A stretch of DNA of 64,000 bases from Megalonaias nervosa (GCA_016617855.1 JAECUM010003692.1:51018-115017); one strand, 5' to 3'; positions 20,700-33,560 are shown, numbered from the stretch's first letter. The notes: generated from the sequence alone by a model not told the origin. Numbers and translations are program-made.

Positions 20700-22930
20700 T
20701 AAGTGTTGTATTTTGACAAAATACCATACAAACTTCATGACATATCCTGCCACTGCTAAATTTTGATTTGCCAGTTACCGTGAATCGATGAGGTATTTAA
20801 TGTACTAAAAGATGATGCATCGATGACATGGGTGCCATGTGAAGGATAAATATCAATGTAATAAACATTACAAATAGCCAGCTATTATTGCAAAAAAAAA
20901 ATTGCTTTTAATGTTGCAGCAAGCAGAATAATGGACATCATGTAACAATGAAGAATCAGCTCAAACAGAAACAATAGCAATTTTAACAAACACAAAAACA
21001 AATTTTGCACTACCCTGCCGAAAAAATAAAGCTCTGGACAAAAATTCTTTACAACGAGCTGTAAAATGCTTACTTGTTTACAATGTGCTACTAGACTTTT
21101 TCATTTTTTTTAAATGTATCATATTTATGCCTTATTATTTAAATTTCACAAGTAATGGTAACTGTTCAATTGGATGGTGTCCTAACACACAATTTGGCCA
21201 TTCAAGATTTGGTTCACATGACTGGCAATGTACAGGTGATCACAAAAACTGAATCCAGACAAAAGACTTGAAAATGAGAAACCATACTTTAAATTCTTTT
21301 GTAAAAGATGAAATTTTATAAATATGTAAGTAAAACATTTTTATATGTTCCTGAAATCAAGATACATGTAATTCTATCCCTAATCTGATTAATGTCATTT
21401 TAAAAATTCTAAATAAAATGTTCTGAGTCGAAGTTTAAATTTTTTGATGAAGAGTTACATGATGATAGGTCAGGTTTAATCTGGAGCTTTCAAATCAGGA
21501 TTACTTGTCTTGAACTGTAAATGTTTAGTACTGACTGCCAGTTTTGTTCAGTTTTCAACCTTATTCTATATAATAAATGAAGGTCCTGAACATTTCTCTG
21601 TAAATTCCATTCAAAGCTTTCACAGGTGACAATATTATGTTTAGATACAAGATCGGAAACAAAAACATACTGCTTTATAAGGAGTTCCACAGTTATGTCT
21701 TTCTAAAGAGCTCAGATGTATGAGTTCCTGTATCAAGGACCCCATATGTTTTAGTCATGGAATCTCAGGTTTCATATTAGGTCTACACATATGCTGTTTT
21801 TGAAGAAATGCCTACCTGGTTATCCACTTGCAAAATATTAAAATGAGCTCTACTTCCAGGGACAAAATTCTTCTAGTTTGCCAAAATGAAGTCTAAGTTG
21901 GTCTCTGTTCTGTAAATTTTACACAGTCTTTGAACTGCATTCTCATCACAGGTTCATTCATTTTTCTCCAATATTCATAAAAATACATGTCTCTAACAAT
22001 ATTGGGTAATGTTTTATCTTGCTATTACTAAACAAAATTTAAGTAATGCTAAAAAATAACCATGCATATCCAAAACCAGTATATAACATAAAACTGTTTC
22101 CATTAACACATATAGTTCAACACTGTGACCATTATCAATAAGATATAAATCAATTCCACCTTATGCATCTAAATTCAACAGTGTGACCACAATTAAATAG
22201 ACTAAACCATATATACAGTATATGACCCTAGTTGTTACTCAATTTCTCTAAATCTCTTCCCCAATTTAAGATTTTAACATTGTTCTCAGTGCTTGATTGG
22301 TGAAAAAGAATTTTTCACTGAACATTCAGCAGATATCATGGACTAAAACAATCACAATGTCTTAAATTCTTCTGATAAGAGGAATGTTTTCTCTGATGAA
22401 GTAATTTCCTCAAATTTTTGAACATCTCAATTCTTTCTATTAAAGAATAAAAAGGTTTCCACATTCCCAGTTTTAAAACTAAAAGTTGACTAAGCATCCT
22501 TTCTATTATCATTACTACTAACTAAAGTAAATACATTGTCTGAGGAACCATATGCAAGATAATGTAAAATCTCAGTCTGAGGAGAAATTTGAAGAAATTT
22601 AGTGAAACTGGGCTTGTCCTCAATATAAAAATCCTCCACTTAAAGAAAGTTCCTGACACTTACTGAAAAAATCTGTGAAAACTATATACAGCTAGAGTCA
22701 ACTCTTTTTGATGAAAAAGTTTGTTTCTAGCCATTTTGTCAGAGTAACAAATCTACTGTTGTAAGATCATATCTTTAACTAATACGGGTTACCACCTTTC
22801 TCTTTATGTTGTCAGAAACACTTTGTATAAATATGTCGGAAATATGGATTTTACTATAGATACATGTATCATCATAATTAATATTGAAATCATATGCATA
22901 TTTGTCTACATTTACAAATTGTTTTTCAAA
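20700..22930. other. No gene seen
   Basis: AT-rich intergenic or intronic sequence. Short ORFs are not supported by motif or composition. Confidence 0.5.
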
Positions 22931-22961
22931 AATTAAAAAATGATAAATACAATCCTCTTAC

Positions 22962-23191
22962 TTGTTCCCAGTAAAGTAAATATTCCAAGAATGACAATGA
23001 TGCTGTAAAGAACAATATATAAAGGAAATGTGCCTCTCCATTCCTGGAAATTGTTGTTGGAGTTGGACATGGATATTCCATTATAAAAATCAAATTTACC
23101 ACTGAAAAAATCTGTACCCATCAAGTTTTTGTTGTGAAAATAGAATATACCATCCATGGTAATAAATGTGTTGTAATGAGAGTTCACTCTA
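22962..23191 (-). CDS. Candidate internal exon of a membrane protein
   Basis: On the minus strand an open frame is bounded by a consensus donor (GTAAGA after GGAACAA, at 22961) and a plausible acceptor (TTGTCACTTAG ending at 23192), giving a 230-base exon. It encodes an Asn-rich polar segment, probably outside the cell, then WRGTFPLYIVLYSII and a further hydrophobic run, a single membrane-spanning helix of about 22 residues at the end. The same frame stays open upstream to 23256. The helix weakly recalls the first helix of a G-protein-coupled receptor but lacks its GN pair. No partner exon was found, so the gene is unassigned. Confidence 0.35.
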
Positions 23192-23807
23192 CTAAGTGAC
23201 AATAAATAACTTCCCATATTCAAAAGGATCCCATTAAATTCAACAATAAATGACACAGTTGTAAAAAAAACAAAAATGCTGTGAAAACTACATGAATGCA
23301 GAATATGACTCTAAATGAATTGTCATATCACAACAAATCCCACAAGTTTCATAGTGAATCACATGTTTCAGAAAAAAACCAAGCAAAAACATTCTGGATA
23401 TTATATTGTTTGTGATCATAAATGAGTCCAAACACGAATCCCATAAACTTTAAAAGCACCATCTATACCCACTTGTAAGTCAAGTCAAACTGCAGAGAAC
23501 ATACATTTGATTTGCATTTACACACTGCACCAGCAGATCAGTCATTGCAGTTTGTTCTACCGATTACCCCTAACAAACTGCATAGACTGGCACATCATGC
23601 AACAGCAGATCTGGTCTATACAGACGGAAGGACTAACAAGCAAGTAAATATGATAAGTAACATTTTACTTTGAATAATTCACAGAAATTAAAATACAAGT
23701 TAAGATTATGGATAATGATGTCCAATGTATTCTTGTGTAAGGTCCTGGTGATGCACAACAGTAGCATGACTCAAACTACCCCAACTTCATAACAAATTGT
23801 ACACAGT

Positions 23808-23821
23808 GTCTCTCTCTCTCC

Positions 23822-23871
<50 letters not shown>
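23808..23871. repeat. (TC)n-(TA)n microsatellite
   Basis: A CT-rich run followed directly by a TA run. Confidence 0.9.
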
Positions 23872-23872
<1 letters not shown>

Positions 23873-24189
23873 GGATATGTCAATGGCAATTACAATATCT
23901 TCAATTGTAAGATCAACAGTTTGAATGCCTTTCACAATTTTTTTTTGTAATTTCATCAAGAACTTTCATTTCCCAACAACAACAAACAAAGAGTCCATGC
24001 ATGGAATACCACTGAAAAGCATCTGATGATGAACATTTCAGAAGATGTCAATCATATAAGAAGTTTATAAGATTTCCGAAACTGGAAACCAATTCATGAC
24101 CACATATTACAGTAACTTCAATACTTAAGATTATGTAAAAGTAAAGTCCAATACATGTATAATTCAAATGCCTATAGCCGTCATGTTAA

Positions 24190-24650
24190 AAAACTAAACC
24201 ACTTCCACCTGAGCTCTCTGAGAAAACTGCTGAAGATCAGATGGCAGGACAAGGTACCGAACACAGAGGTGCTCACTCAGGCCGGCATGACAAGCATCCA
24301 CACCATGCTGTGCAAGGCACAACTCCGATAGGCTGGCCATGTTGTCCGCATGCCAAAAGAACGCCTACCTAAGATGTGGTCAACAGAAGAGGTACAAGGA
24401 TACCCTCAAGGCATCGCTGAAGAATTTTGGCATTGACCCTGACAGCTGGCGAAGTCAAATCAATGCCGGTGCGGCAGCCTTTGAGCAGAAAAGTCTGGCG
24501 AACGCAGCTGAAAAACGTGCTCTGCGCAAATCCAGGAACAACACTTCTGTATCTCCCAGTCAGCAACCTGCACATCCATGTCCCCACTGCAACAGACTCT
24601 TCCGGGCCCGGATTGGACTCATCAGCCATCTCCGGACCCACCCCAAGTGA
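24190..24650 (+). mobile_element. LINE 3' end (C-terminal part of a pol ORF)
   Basis: Plus-strand frames encode the C-terminal region common to a widespread animal non-LTR family: LKIRWQDKVPNTEVL in one frame (24190-24330), then, after a frameshift near 24330, RYKDTLKASLKNFGIDPDSW and a terminal C2H2-like finger CPHCNRLFRARIGLISHLRTH, stop at 24648. The sequence after the stop (CCTCATCGACACCGATGGA) looks like the element's 3' UTR. The reverse transcriptase itself is absent, so this is a 5'-truncated dead copy. The minus-strand ORF 24369-24680 is a shadow. Confidence 0.8.
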
Positions 24651-25187
24651 ATCGATGACATAAATGGTCCTCATCGACACCGATGGACGAACATCAATTC
24701 AAATGCTGTGAATGCACAGCCACAGACATATCAACAAAGATGTCTAATTATTCTGTGTCAGTATATCAAACACCTCAAAATGCAAACAATGTTAACTTTG
24801 CAAGTGAAATATCACAGAAGAATAATACATGAATATACAGTGTGGTAAAGAATGCACCCACAATGTCAAAACTAAAATGTTTAGGGTAAAACAGGTTGCT
24901 TCCAGATGTAATGGGCCATAACTCTGAATATCATTTCAGACAGAAAAAATAAATGATCCAAACCTCAATCTTACACAAAACAAAACAAACTCCATGCACT
25001 AATTTTGATCTTATTCTATCTGTTCATGCTAAGGTTACTGAGTATACATAAAAAATTTGCATTTCAGAACAAAATGTGAAACATGAAAATGAACTTTGTC
25101 CAATCCAGACACAAGAAGTTTCATGGAAATATTCTTGATATAAAATTTGATCCCAATCACCCAATGACTAATGTTTGATTTTTTATT

Positions 25188-25512
25188 TGTGTGTGTGTGA
25201 TTTGGATTTTTAATGCAGCTTTAAAAAAATTTCAGTCATATCGCTACGATGTCCGCAGTGTGGCAGTTTACAGTGATGTCTAGTACTGGGGCATCATGCC
25301 AAAGACATGTAGCATCATAGCATGTCCCAACCAGTCTCATTATCCTGACAACAGACTGACCAGTCCTAGCACTAACCTCTTAATGCCGAGTGCCATGTCA
25401 GGCACCTGCAAGTACCATTTTTATCAGTCTTTGGTATGACTTGGCCAGGGTTCGAACCAGCGACCTCATGCATCCGAGGCGGACACTCAAACCACTAAGC
25501 CACTGGAGCGGT
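25188..25512 (-). repeat. tRNA-derived SINE, family 1 (full length)
   Basis: Minus-strand copy with head (GCTCCAGTGGCTTAGTGGTT, then GGTTCGAACC as box B), the CATACCAAAGACTGATAAAAA core, the GGGACATGCTATGATGCTACATG segment in diverged form and a (CA)n tail at 25188-25200. Complete relative to the copy at 43276. Confidence 0.8.
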
Positions 25513-25514
25513 TT

Positions 25515-26140
25515 GAACTTTTATATTTCATTCGGACCTGGGTTTGGGGAGAGGTAAGAGCACTACTAATAGCACATGATATGCTCATCTTTTGACCTTG
25601 TCCTTACTACTGACCTTGACCTCTGACCTAGAGACTTGACTAGTGTAAGATAGGTTGCAGACATGGGTAGTTTTACCAAAATGTATCGAGGGGTTAAAAT
25701 GCAACAGCCTGACTTACAGTCCTTGACTCATGGGTTATCACTGTGAATATGTAACAAGCTGTCAATCCAGATACAGAGAAGGCAGACTATCTTCATTGGT
25801 TTAAAAGTTATACCCATACATGGATACAGGATACTGATTTTTATTTGCCCCTACTGTGATTTTTTTTGCCCTTGGCAAAAGTGTAATGAAAATATCAGCA
25901 CGTCAAGCTAGAGGACACATCGATGCACAGATGAACATTACCATAACAAAATATGCCCAATTAATGATGGACCCTTGGGACAGACCCAGATACAAATATG
26001 GACATTGAGGCCTAATTAAATCTGATTCTGCAGCCACTCATCTACCTGGATTTTCCAGTAATCCATATCAAAGGGACAGCAACAAAATTGTATAGATTAA
26101 TGGTGTTTCATGATGCATAAATCTGAATGTATTTATTAAC
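25515..26140. other. No gene seen
   Basis: Contains a weak copy of the TGACCTTGACC-type repeat (25595-25640) but no coding signal. Confidence 0.5.
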
Positions 26141-26147
26141 AGTTTTA

Positions 26148-26149
<2 letters not shown>

Positions 26150-26202
<53 letters not shown>

Positions 26203-26213
26203 CATACATACAT
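26150..26213. repeat. (TA)n-(CATA)n microsatellite
   Basis: TA run to about 26198, then CATA repeats. It gives a 113-codon minus-strand ORF its YIYIYI tract; that ORF is not credible. Confidence 0.95.
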
Positions 26214-26458
26214 ACACACATTTTCCTTGAAAAAAATAATGCCTGGCATTAGACTTCAGAAACGTTTGATCCCTAATGTATGTATATCTATATAGCAATA
26301 AGGAAATGTGATTTAACAGATTAATTTTAAATATATTATACAAAACAGCATTAAAAACAAATAAATAACAACTATAAAAAAAATTGATTTTGATACAATA
26401 ACCTTTCACAAAAGGATCTTCTGTATAATTCCACCATGCATGTATGTTAATCTACATG

Positions 26459-26673
26459 CTCTATATACTCGCTTATAAGACAAGTCCAACTGCAAACTGC
26501 ACAGACCCAGATATGCCATCATATAATGTGCTGGCAGATTTGGGTCTGTGCAGTTTGTTTCGAGTAATCAGCCAAACAAACAACACAGACCTGATCTGCT
26601 GGCACATTATGCTACAGCATATCAGGATCTTTGTTGTTTGCCATTTGACTCAGCTTATAAGCAAATATAAATG
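26459..26673. repeat. MITE-like element with CTTATAAG inverted ends
   Basis: Left end CTATATACTCGCTTATAAG and right end CTTATAAGCAAATATA are approximate reverse complements. The interior has AGACCCAGATATGCC, GTGCTGGCAGATTTGGGTCTGTGCAG and GCCAAACAAACAACACAGACC, shared with the element at 31714. A half copy with the same left end lies at 26710-26757. Confidence 0.6.
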
Positions 26674-27319
26674 GTACATGAAAATGAAAACTGTTTCAGA
26701 ATGTCAAGTACCATATATACTTGCTTACAAGTCAAGTTCAGCTGCCAACTGCAGATGAGACAGTGATTCATAAAATGAAAAGTTCATTATAAAAAGAATC
26801 ACAAGCAGATTTTGACTGACTAGAAACAAAATTTTTGATACAGTGCTCGGATCTGACAGATCACATGGCATTTAAAGCCAAATAAACATATTCCTCTACA
26901 AGAGAATCTGATTTTCAAACTCTGTTTATGGGTAAAAAATTTTAAAGCATACTGTGCGTCTCTAATACTCACCCATAGCGTCGTCAGTAAAATCTGCACT
27001 TAGACTCTCTTTTATTATGACAAACTGAGCACCTGTTTGACCATGTACATGGATTTGTTATCATAAACTGAGTAAGCAGGTTGGATTTATTGGCATTTTT
27101 CACATGGATAATCCAAATGTTTGGGTTTTTGTCTTGATTAAAAATTACACTGCTAAACTGTTTTGAATTCTTGAATCTAATGCCAATTTTTTTCCTTTCA
27201 AAACATCTTTGAAACTTTAAAACTATGCAAACTCAGGTTGAATTATGGAACAATACCTTCCAGATTTACAAGTATCTCCAACGTCTGTTTCATTTCTACA
27301 AAAGTTCACTTTACCAGCA

Positions 27320-27395
27320 GGCCTCTCTAGCCTGCATCCTTTCGGTTGTAAGCTGAGCACACTATCCACTGAGCTATCACAGCTCATGGTCAAAA
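27320..27395 (-). repeat. tRNA-like SINE head, eroded
   Basis: The minus strand has GATAGCTCAGTGGATAGTGTG, a good A box, followed by TTACAACCGAAAGGATGCAGG where a B box would be expected but is eroded. It is most likely a SINE head rather than a tRNA gene, since no cloverleaf closes. Confidence 0.35.
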
Positions 27396-27559
27396 AACAA
27401 AATCAACAGAAATGGGATACAAAGAGGCAAGAGAATCCACCAGTAACAAATTATATCCAGATTACATTTTTGCAGCAGTTTTCCTCTGTCCAACTATATC
27501 TTGCCATGAAACTCAAATCAAGTATATATTTCAACTATGCTTTGAAAATCTGACAAATG

Positions 27560-30500
27560 CCTCAACATCATTAAGCACATTTCCAGAATAATCAATCAAG
27601 AAGGGAAAAAAACCCTAAATAATCAGGTGTAAAATAAAAAGATTCTTAGATGTAAAGGCAGAAATGCTATTTTAATAACACCAAGTTCAACATTTTGTTC
27701 ATATTTGTTTTTAAAAAGCTGTAAGAGTGGGTTAACAGATAAAGAAGCAATTGAATATATTTCTATTACTTTTCAGCCTTTCCTCCTAAGAAATGAAACA
27801 ACCTACATTGATAACCATGAAAAGTACACTAAACATTCATAAATACCATGCACCCAGTAACCTCTCTTAAGCAGCCAATGACATGATGGATAAATATCAG
27901 GTGGGAATGAGAGTTGACTATTGTGGAAGTGTTAAATAGGTACATAAAATGAAGAGAAGTGACACCCAAGTTTTGGGTGAAAATGAACAATTCATATTTA
28001 AGAATGTCATAGTTATAGGAGATTAAAATGCATTTGAATCAAATCACAGGTATTACTGTCATGTCTGTATTTTTTTTACATATTCTAAGCTTTCATATGC
28101 CCTCATTCCATTAAAACTACTTTTATTGTATTTTTAAGTTTTAATAGAGAGAACTTTCTTTTAGGAAAGCTGCATGTTTCTTTGCAACTGGGTTAGTTTC
28201 GACACATCTATTATTGACATACTTTCAATAAATGGATTGTTTTTCAGTTACAAATGCCATGAAGTGGCATTATTTTCTCCATGAAAACATCAATACATTG
28301 TTGCCAATCTTTGTGGTCCCTACAAATGTGTACCATGAGAGACTGATGTGAATTCTGCCACCCAGAAATGAAATAGTAAAATCCCAACCTCTTATGACAT
28401 CCACTGATGACAATACAGCCTTTCAAAAATGACTGTGCATGTGTCATAATGAATCAAAATATCAAATGAACTATTCTAAAATACAATAAAGGTATGGTAG
28501 TACAACCTGTCTGCACTTTAAAATTCCTGCTAAATGAAGAACAGGTCTGCCTTGGGTATTAATAAGATATGGTCAACAATCTAATGCCTGGATATTATCA
28601 ATACCACAGCCAGGGAAATATGAAGTCAGTCATCCATGAGTCATTTGTTTCACTGCTTGATTAATTAATTATTTTTTACTGCTCAACTGATTAACTAGTT
28701 TCCCAGCTTGATTGATTAATTAGTTTTACTGATAAATTTATTAATTAGTTTTAACATATTCTACATCAATGAAAATAAACTGTTATGCAGATTACTGGAG
28801 AATACTTTATGCTTCCAAGTAAACTACTGGCCCCGACTTTAAAAAATGCACGTAATTATATAGTGTAATATGATTACAAAAGAAAGGATCTTAATTTTAA
28901 AAATAAAATAAAGAACATATGAAATAACAAGCATAAACAGAAGAAAATAATTGTCAACAAAGTAGATGAATAATTAAGGCATGGTGTACACTATAAAAAC
29001 CTGGGTGTACTGATAACCGACACATGAGACAAGCTGCAGAAAAAAAATCAGCATCTCCCTTGAGACAGGGGAGGAAACTCTGGTAACAAAAAACAAAAAC
29101 AATGAGTAATACATATTTCATGTTGAGTGGATTGTCACAATGGAAAAGAAGTGATGAGTGCATTCAGGTCATGCTATGGTGTCAATGATATGCCATGCTG
29201 CTTTACTCTTCAAGATTTTAATCCAGTTTTTGTCTGGTTAGGTATGTGAATATAGTATAGGCAAAGTCCTGTCATTCAGTAGAAGATCGTAAAATTTCTG
29301 TCTCTCAAAACATCACACCAAAGAGCAAAGTTGTTTTAAAATATAAAACAAAAATGATAAAAACCACATTTTCATACAGAAATGCATCATGTCCATTAAA
29401 AAAAAAATAATGGTCTTCAGTCTTCAGCTATCTCCTTCACAGATGTCACAACTGGAAATGCCAGTCCTATTTTATCTGGTTCACTTTTATTATATCACTA
29501 ATTAAATCTAAAATCTAAATACCACTACTATTTGTTATAACTGATGGAAATCATAATTTACATTTGGCTTACAGTCAAATCTTGCTGTCATCAATAATAG
29601 AATCTGAGATACTTGTTCTCTTTCTATCTTCTTAAATGGGCTAACTTTAAACTTAACGCTACAACATAACAATGCTTACAAAGAATTCTTCTATTATTCC
29701 ATATAAGATCAAAGAACTTTGAATAGTAATCATGTTTCTTTTCATACCAAGAATTTTTTGGACATAAAAATATTGAACTGAAGGTTTTACAGGAAAATTA
29801 TTTCTGGTAATTAATAAATGTAATACCATTTTACATATTTTAACTGAACATTTCTTTAAAATAACAAGGTCTTGAGGCTCTAATGAATAACATCAAAAAT
29901 TTCAATCTATGTCAAAAATTAGGAAAAGGAACACTTCCTGATTATAATTTTAAAGAATACCATTTTTATAACATGCTGTGATTGAATGAGTATCACTGAA
30001 TTTTTTAGTCTCCAAATGGATAAGCTGTTATTAGTCATGTCTGACGATAATAATAATAATAATAATAATAACAATTTCACTGCCAAGTAAAACAAATTCA
30101 TATTATTATCAATGCTATCATCTTACATGTATAGCTTTAAGATCTTGACTAATTACAACTTGAATTATTAAAAAATGCATTTTGGATACAAATATGAGAA
30201 CATTTCTTACTTTCAGAATAAACATCAAAAAAGAAAAGAAAATCACAGAAAATGGAAATAAAAAAAAATAAATTTGGAAATCTCTTGCAAATAAATTATT
30301 ACATGTGTTCATGAATGTTGCCTAAGAGGCTACTATGAAACTGTTCTTTTTTTTTTTAATGCAACATAACATATTTAAAAGTTAAACAGGAAAGAATGCA
30401 CCACAGCACTCGTGTAAAATCTGTCTTTAATTGTAATATATGGAATTTAAATAAATAATTATTATTTAAATAGTCACATTAATTTCAAATAAAACATTTT

Positions 30501-31700
30501 ATCAGCAGAAAGTGTTATTATAGGGAAAAAAGACTGACCGAATTTTTTTTTACCAAAGCAGTGAGCTAAGATTCTTTTATCTATTGGACCAGGCTTTTTA
30601 AGTGTGTGCTATGCATCAGATTCAAGGGGAGTGACTGAGCTTGATTCCACACTGACTAATGCTTCTACCTTACTGGCACAACACCAGGCAGCCTGGCTAA
30701 GGGTGACAATTTTTCAGATTATTACACAATCAGCAAAGAAGCATATTTCCAAATGTCTGAAATGAATAATCAGCTGCAAATTGTCATCATTTTAAATCTG
30801 TAAAACTTCTAAAAATAAAAGTGTTAGAAAAATGACAGACAATACAGTATACATTTAGACATATATTTTGCAACATCTTGTAAATGGAATGAATGAAAGA
30901 CCTTAAATAAACCCACTTGGAAATACACACACTAAGTTTTAAAAATAACAAATCTTAGTTTATCTACCATTCTGGGAGGTAATTTTATGAATTATTCTGT
31001 TAATAATGAACATATAATAGAAGGCAACATTTACCAAAAACTATACAACAAGCTGTTTAAAAAAAAATCATAGCAATATTGGAGATAAAAATGACAAATA
31101 CTGGTAATTGTTTTGATCAATTTCAAAATCTTTTGTCCACTACTGTCAATACCTTTCCATACATGGCATTTCAAATCTTATCACACACTTCTATAAACAA
31201 AAATGCAATCCTAATAGCAAATCTTAAATGAAACAATTTACAAAGATGAACATCTTTGATGCAGTCTACCATTAAATACTACTTGATATACAGGCATAAT
31301 ATATCATGTAATAATGAGGTAAGGCCACTAAGTCTTTCCATATTTTCCTGAAACAGTTATCTAATAAAAAATTAAGAGCCTTCTTTCTAATTAATGTCTA
31401 AAAGGCCAGTGTGACCAATTTTCTCCTGTTGTTAAATAATTCTGGATATTGGGAGACCATTTCAACAATGTTCATACAAGATATATCATAAAATTTGTCT
31501 TACTAAACAATGATATTGGAGATTTAACCATTACAAATGAAAAAGAACTATAAAAAATTTAGCCTCTCATCCAGAATAAAGGTCACAGTAACCTATATTA
31601 ATCAAAAGCAATTCAAAGCAATTTAGTAACACTGTTGTGTTCAACCGATATATTTTAAGAACTGTGGAATTCATCTTGTTCCTGAAATGTTATTCTCCTC
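27560..31700. other. No gene seen
   Basis: Four kilobases of AT-rich sequence with only short unsupported ORFs, a (TAA)n stretch at about 30045-30070 and A/T homopolymers. It could be the 3' flank or downstream UTR of the minus-strand PAQR gene at its right end, but no polyadenylation site was assigned. Confidence 0.5.
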
Positions 31701-31713
31701 TGATTCTTATAAT

Positions 31714-31908
31714 TACCATATATATTCCCTTATAAGTGAAGTCCAACTGTAAACAACAAAGACCTAGATCTGCCATTGCATAATGCACCAGTAGATCAGA
31801 ATTTATATTCTTTGTTCTACTGATAACTCCTAACAAGCTGCACAGACCCAGATCTGGGTCTGGACTGTTGACAGCTGCACTCTTCTTATAAGAAAATATA
31901 TACAGTAT
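31714..31908. repeat. MITE-like element with CTTATAAG inverted ends
   Basis: Left end TACCATATATATTCCCTTAT and right end CTTATAAGAAAATATATACA are imperfect reverse complements; the interior has paired AGATCTG words. Same family as 26459-26673 and related to the tandem units at 20340 and 23470. Confidence 0.65.
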
Positions 31909-31970
31909 ACCCTATGATCTTTTGATGCTGGAATCACTCAGAATCTTTCCAAATCTGTTCACAAACAACT

Positions 31971-32134
31971 TATTTTACACAAGACAGATGTAGTAATTAC
32001 ACAGAAAAGGTGTATATTGGCTAGTTAGCAAGAAAGGCTGTTAATAATACAATATTTTACACAAGACAGATGTAGTAATTACACAGAAAAGGTGTATATT
32101 GGCTAGTTAGCAAGAAAGACTGTTATTAATACAA
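31971..32134 (+). repeat. Recent 82-bp tandem duplication
   Basis: Two head-to-tail copies of an 82-base unit beginning TATTTTACACAAGACAGATG (31971 and 32053) differ at only about three positions, so the duplication is young. It lies in the probable 3' flank of the PAQR gene. Confidence 0.9.
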
Positions 32135-32386
32135 GTGCAAAATCATACATTATTAAAAATAAAAATACCTATAGTTCTTTGATAGACTTTGTTTTGCACA
32201 AAATAAATGTACAAATTTACCCAAAACACATCACTAGTATCACAATCTGTTCATATTATGAAAGACAATAGGAAGAAAAAACGGGCCCCTGTGTCTCCAA
32301 AGTATTGATATGCATAAAAATGACTAACTTAGCTAATGGTATAGCTGTTTTTACAACAGTTATCAAAATGTATATCAGGAATAAAA

Positions 32387-33397
32387 TCATTCCTTCTTTT
32401 TAGATTCTACAAGAAGCTTACTCTTTGCAAGTTGATGAAAGATGGACACAACAATGATGTTCATCAAAGTGGCAAGAAGTACAGCCCCAATCGTACCCAT
32501 GAATGATGGCATCGGCAGCTGCATAAGGTATTGCTCTCGATTTTGTCTAATATCCTCGTAAACAGCATCCAGCTTCTTGAAGGTAGTCATCATAATGCAG
32601 ACATGAAATATTTGATGGCTATGTCCAACAAAGTCAAACTTTCCTGGAAAAAATCGTTGTGGTATATCAGAGCCAAAGAAAAATCCTGCACTTAAAAACC
32701 ACAGAATTTGCTGAGTATGATGTGAAAGTCCCGAGTCCCACTTCTCTCCATCATGAATACTCAAATATATTCGCTGCAGTATTGGAATTATCAACAAAAT
32801 ATAGATTCCACCAACAGAACTTAGTTGCCAAATTTTTCTAGTGAATGGATAGGGCCGCTTGTACATGACCTTCGAGATGCTACAACATACACAAACAGTC
32901 ACAGCAAGACACACAGCAACGGGGACAGCTATGTCATGTAAAATCCCTCCAATCAGTGACTGGTCTAGACTATAGCTGTAATGGAGAATGGTGCAACCAA
33001 GACCATACATACCTATTCCAGCGTAGTCAATCATGAACCAGGTGTAGTGCATTAGTTCAGACTGGTTGTGAAAACAATGAGCACTAAAACTACAAAGGTA
33101 CAGCATAACTGTTGTCATTATACCAGCCACAAGTGGTAGCATGTATGGGTCATTTATTAGATCAAACTCTTTTGAAAATGATTTAAACTTTCCAAGGCAA
33201 AATAGCAAAGCAATAAGGTGTGTCCATGCATTCATACATTCATTATGTCGCTGGAAAAGGCTGAACAAATAATAATACCATGGCTGATGAATTTTACGGA
33301 ACCCAGTCTCCACGTGTGGTTCATGAAAGAGTATGGGTACTTCCTGCTTTGTGGTAGTTGGTGTCAAGGAATCTACAAACTTCATGAGAGGCATCAT
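32387..33397 (-). CDS. Membrane progestin receptor (PAQR7/8-like)
   Basis: A 336-residue seven-helix protein of the progestin and adipoQ receptor family, acting at the cell surface in steroid signalling in vertebrate relatives. The start is ATG 33397. Four bases upstream the minus strand has a good acceptor (TTTTGTTCTTTCCAG, exon from 33401), so the open frame to 33586 is intronic and repeat-derived. Visible family features are FHEPHVETGFR (24-34), FSLFQRHNECMNAWTHL (45-61), SFSAH (103-107), MIDYAG (122-127), YKRPYP (179-184), FFPGKFDFVGHSHQIFH (249-265) and a basic C-terminus ending KKE. The metal-site residues expected in the family are all present (H107, D124, H261, H265). Length fits mPR alpha/beta (about 345-355), which also have coding sequence in one exon. 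Upstream non-coding exons were not found. Whether it is closer to PAQR7, PAQR8 or PAQR5 needs a tree. Confidence 0.92.
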   Translation of the reverse strand: MMPLMKFVDSLTPTTTKQEVPILFHEPHVETGFRKIHQPWYYYLFSLFQRHNECMNAWTHLIALLFCLGKFKSFSKEFDLINDPYMLPLVAGIMTTVMLYLCSFSAHCFHNQSELMHYTWFMIDYAGIGMYGLGCTILHYSYSLDQSLIGGILHDIAVPVAVCLAVTVCVCCSISKVMYKRPYPFTRKIWQLSSVGGIYILLIIPILQRIYLSIHDGEKWDSGLSHHTQQILWFLSAGFFFGSDIPQRFFPGKFDFVGHSHQIFHVCIMMTTFKKLDAVYEDIRQNREQYLMQLPMPSFMGTIGAVLLATLMNIIVVSIFHQLAKSKLLVESKKKE

Positions 33398-33439
33398 TAT
33401 GCTGGAAAGAACAAAATTAATTGTTTGAGAACATGCACT

Positions 33440-33560
33440 TGTTAACTGTTTGAGAAAATTTATACTTGCCAACTGTCTGAGAATATGTACCCATAACATG
33501 TTTGAGAACATGTACTTGTCAACTGTTTGAGAAAATATATAGTGTGACCCTGATATAGAA
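33440..33560. repeat. Tandem GTTTGAGAA... repeat in the PAQR upstream intron
   Basis: Short units such as AACTGTTTGAGAAAAT, ACTGTCTGAGAATATGTAC and TGTTTGAGAACATGTACTTG repeat in this stretch. The same unit reappears at 35215-35290. They extend the PAQR open frame artificially at its 5' end. Confidence 0.6.

Noticed and set aside
24369..24680. 103-codon minus-strand ORF
   Set aside because: Shadow of the LINE C-terminal region.
26068..26409. 113-codon minus-strand ORF with YIYIYI tract
   Set aside because: Produced by a TA microsatellite.
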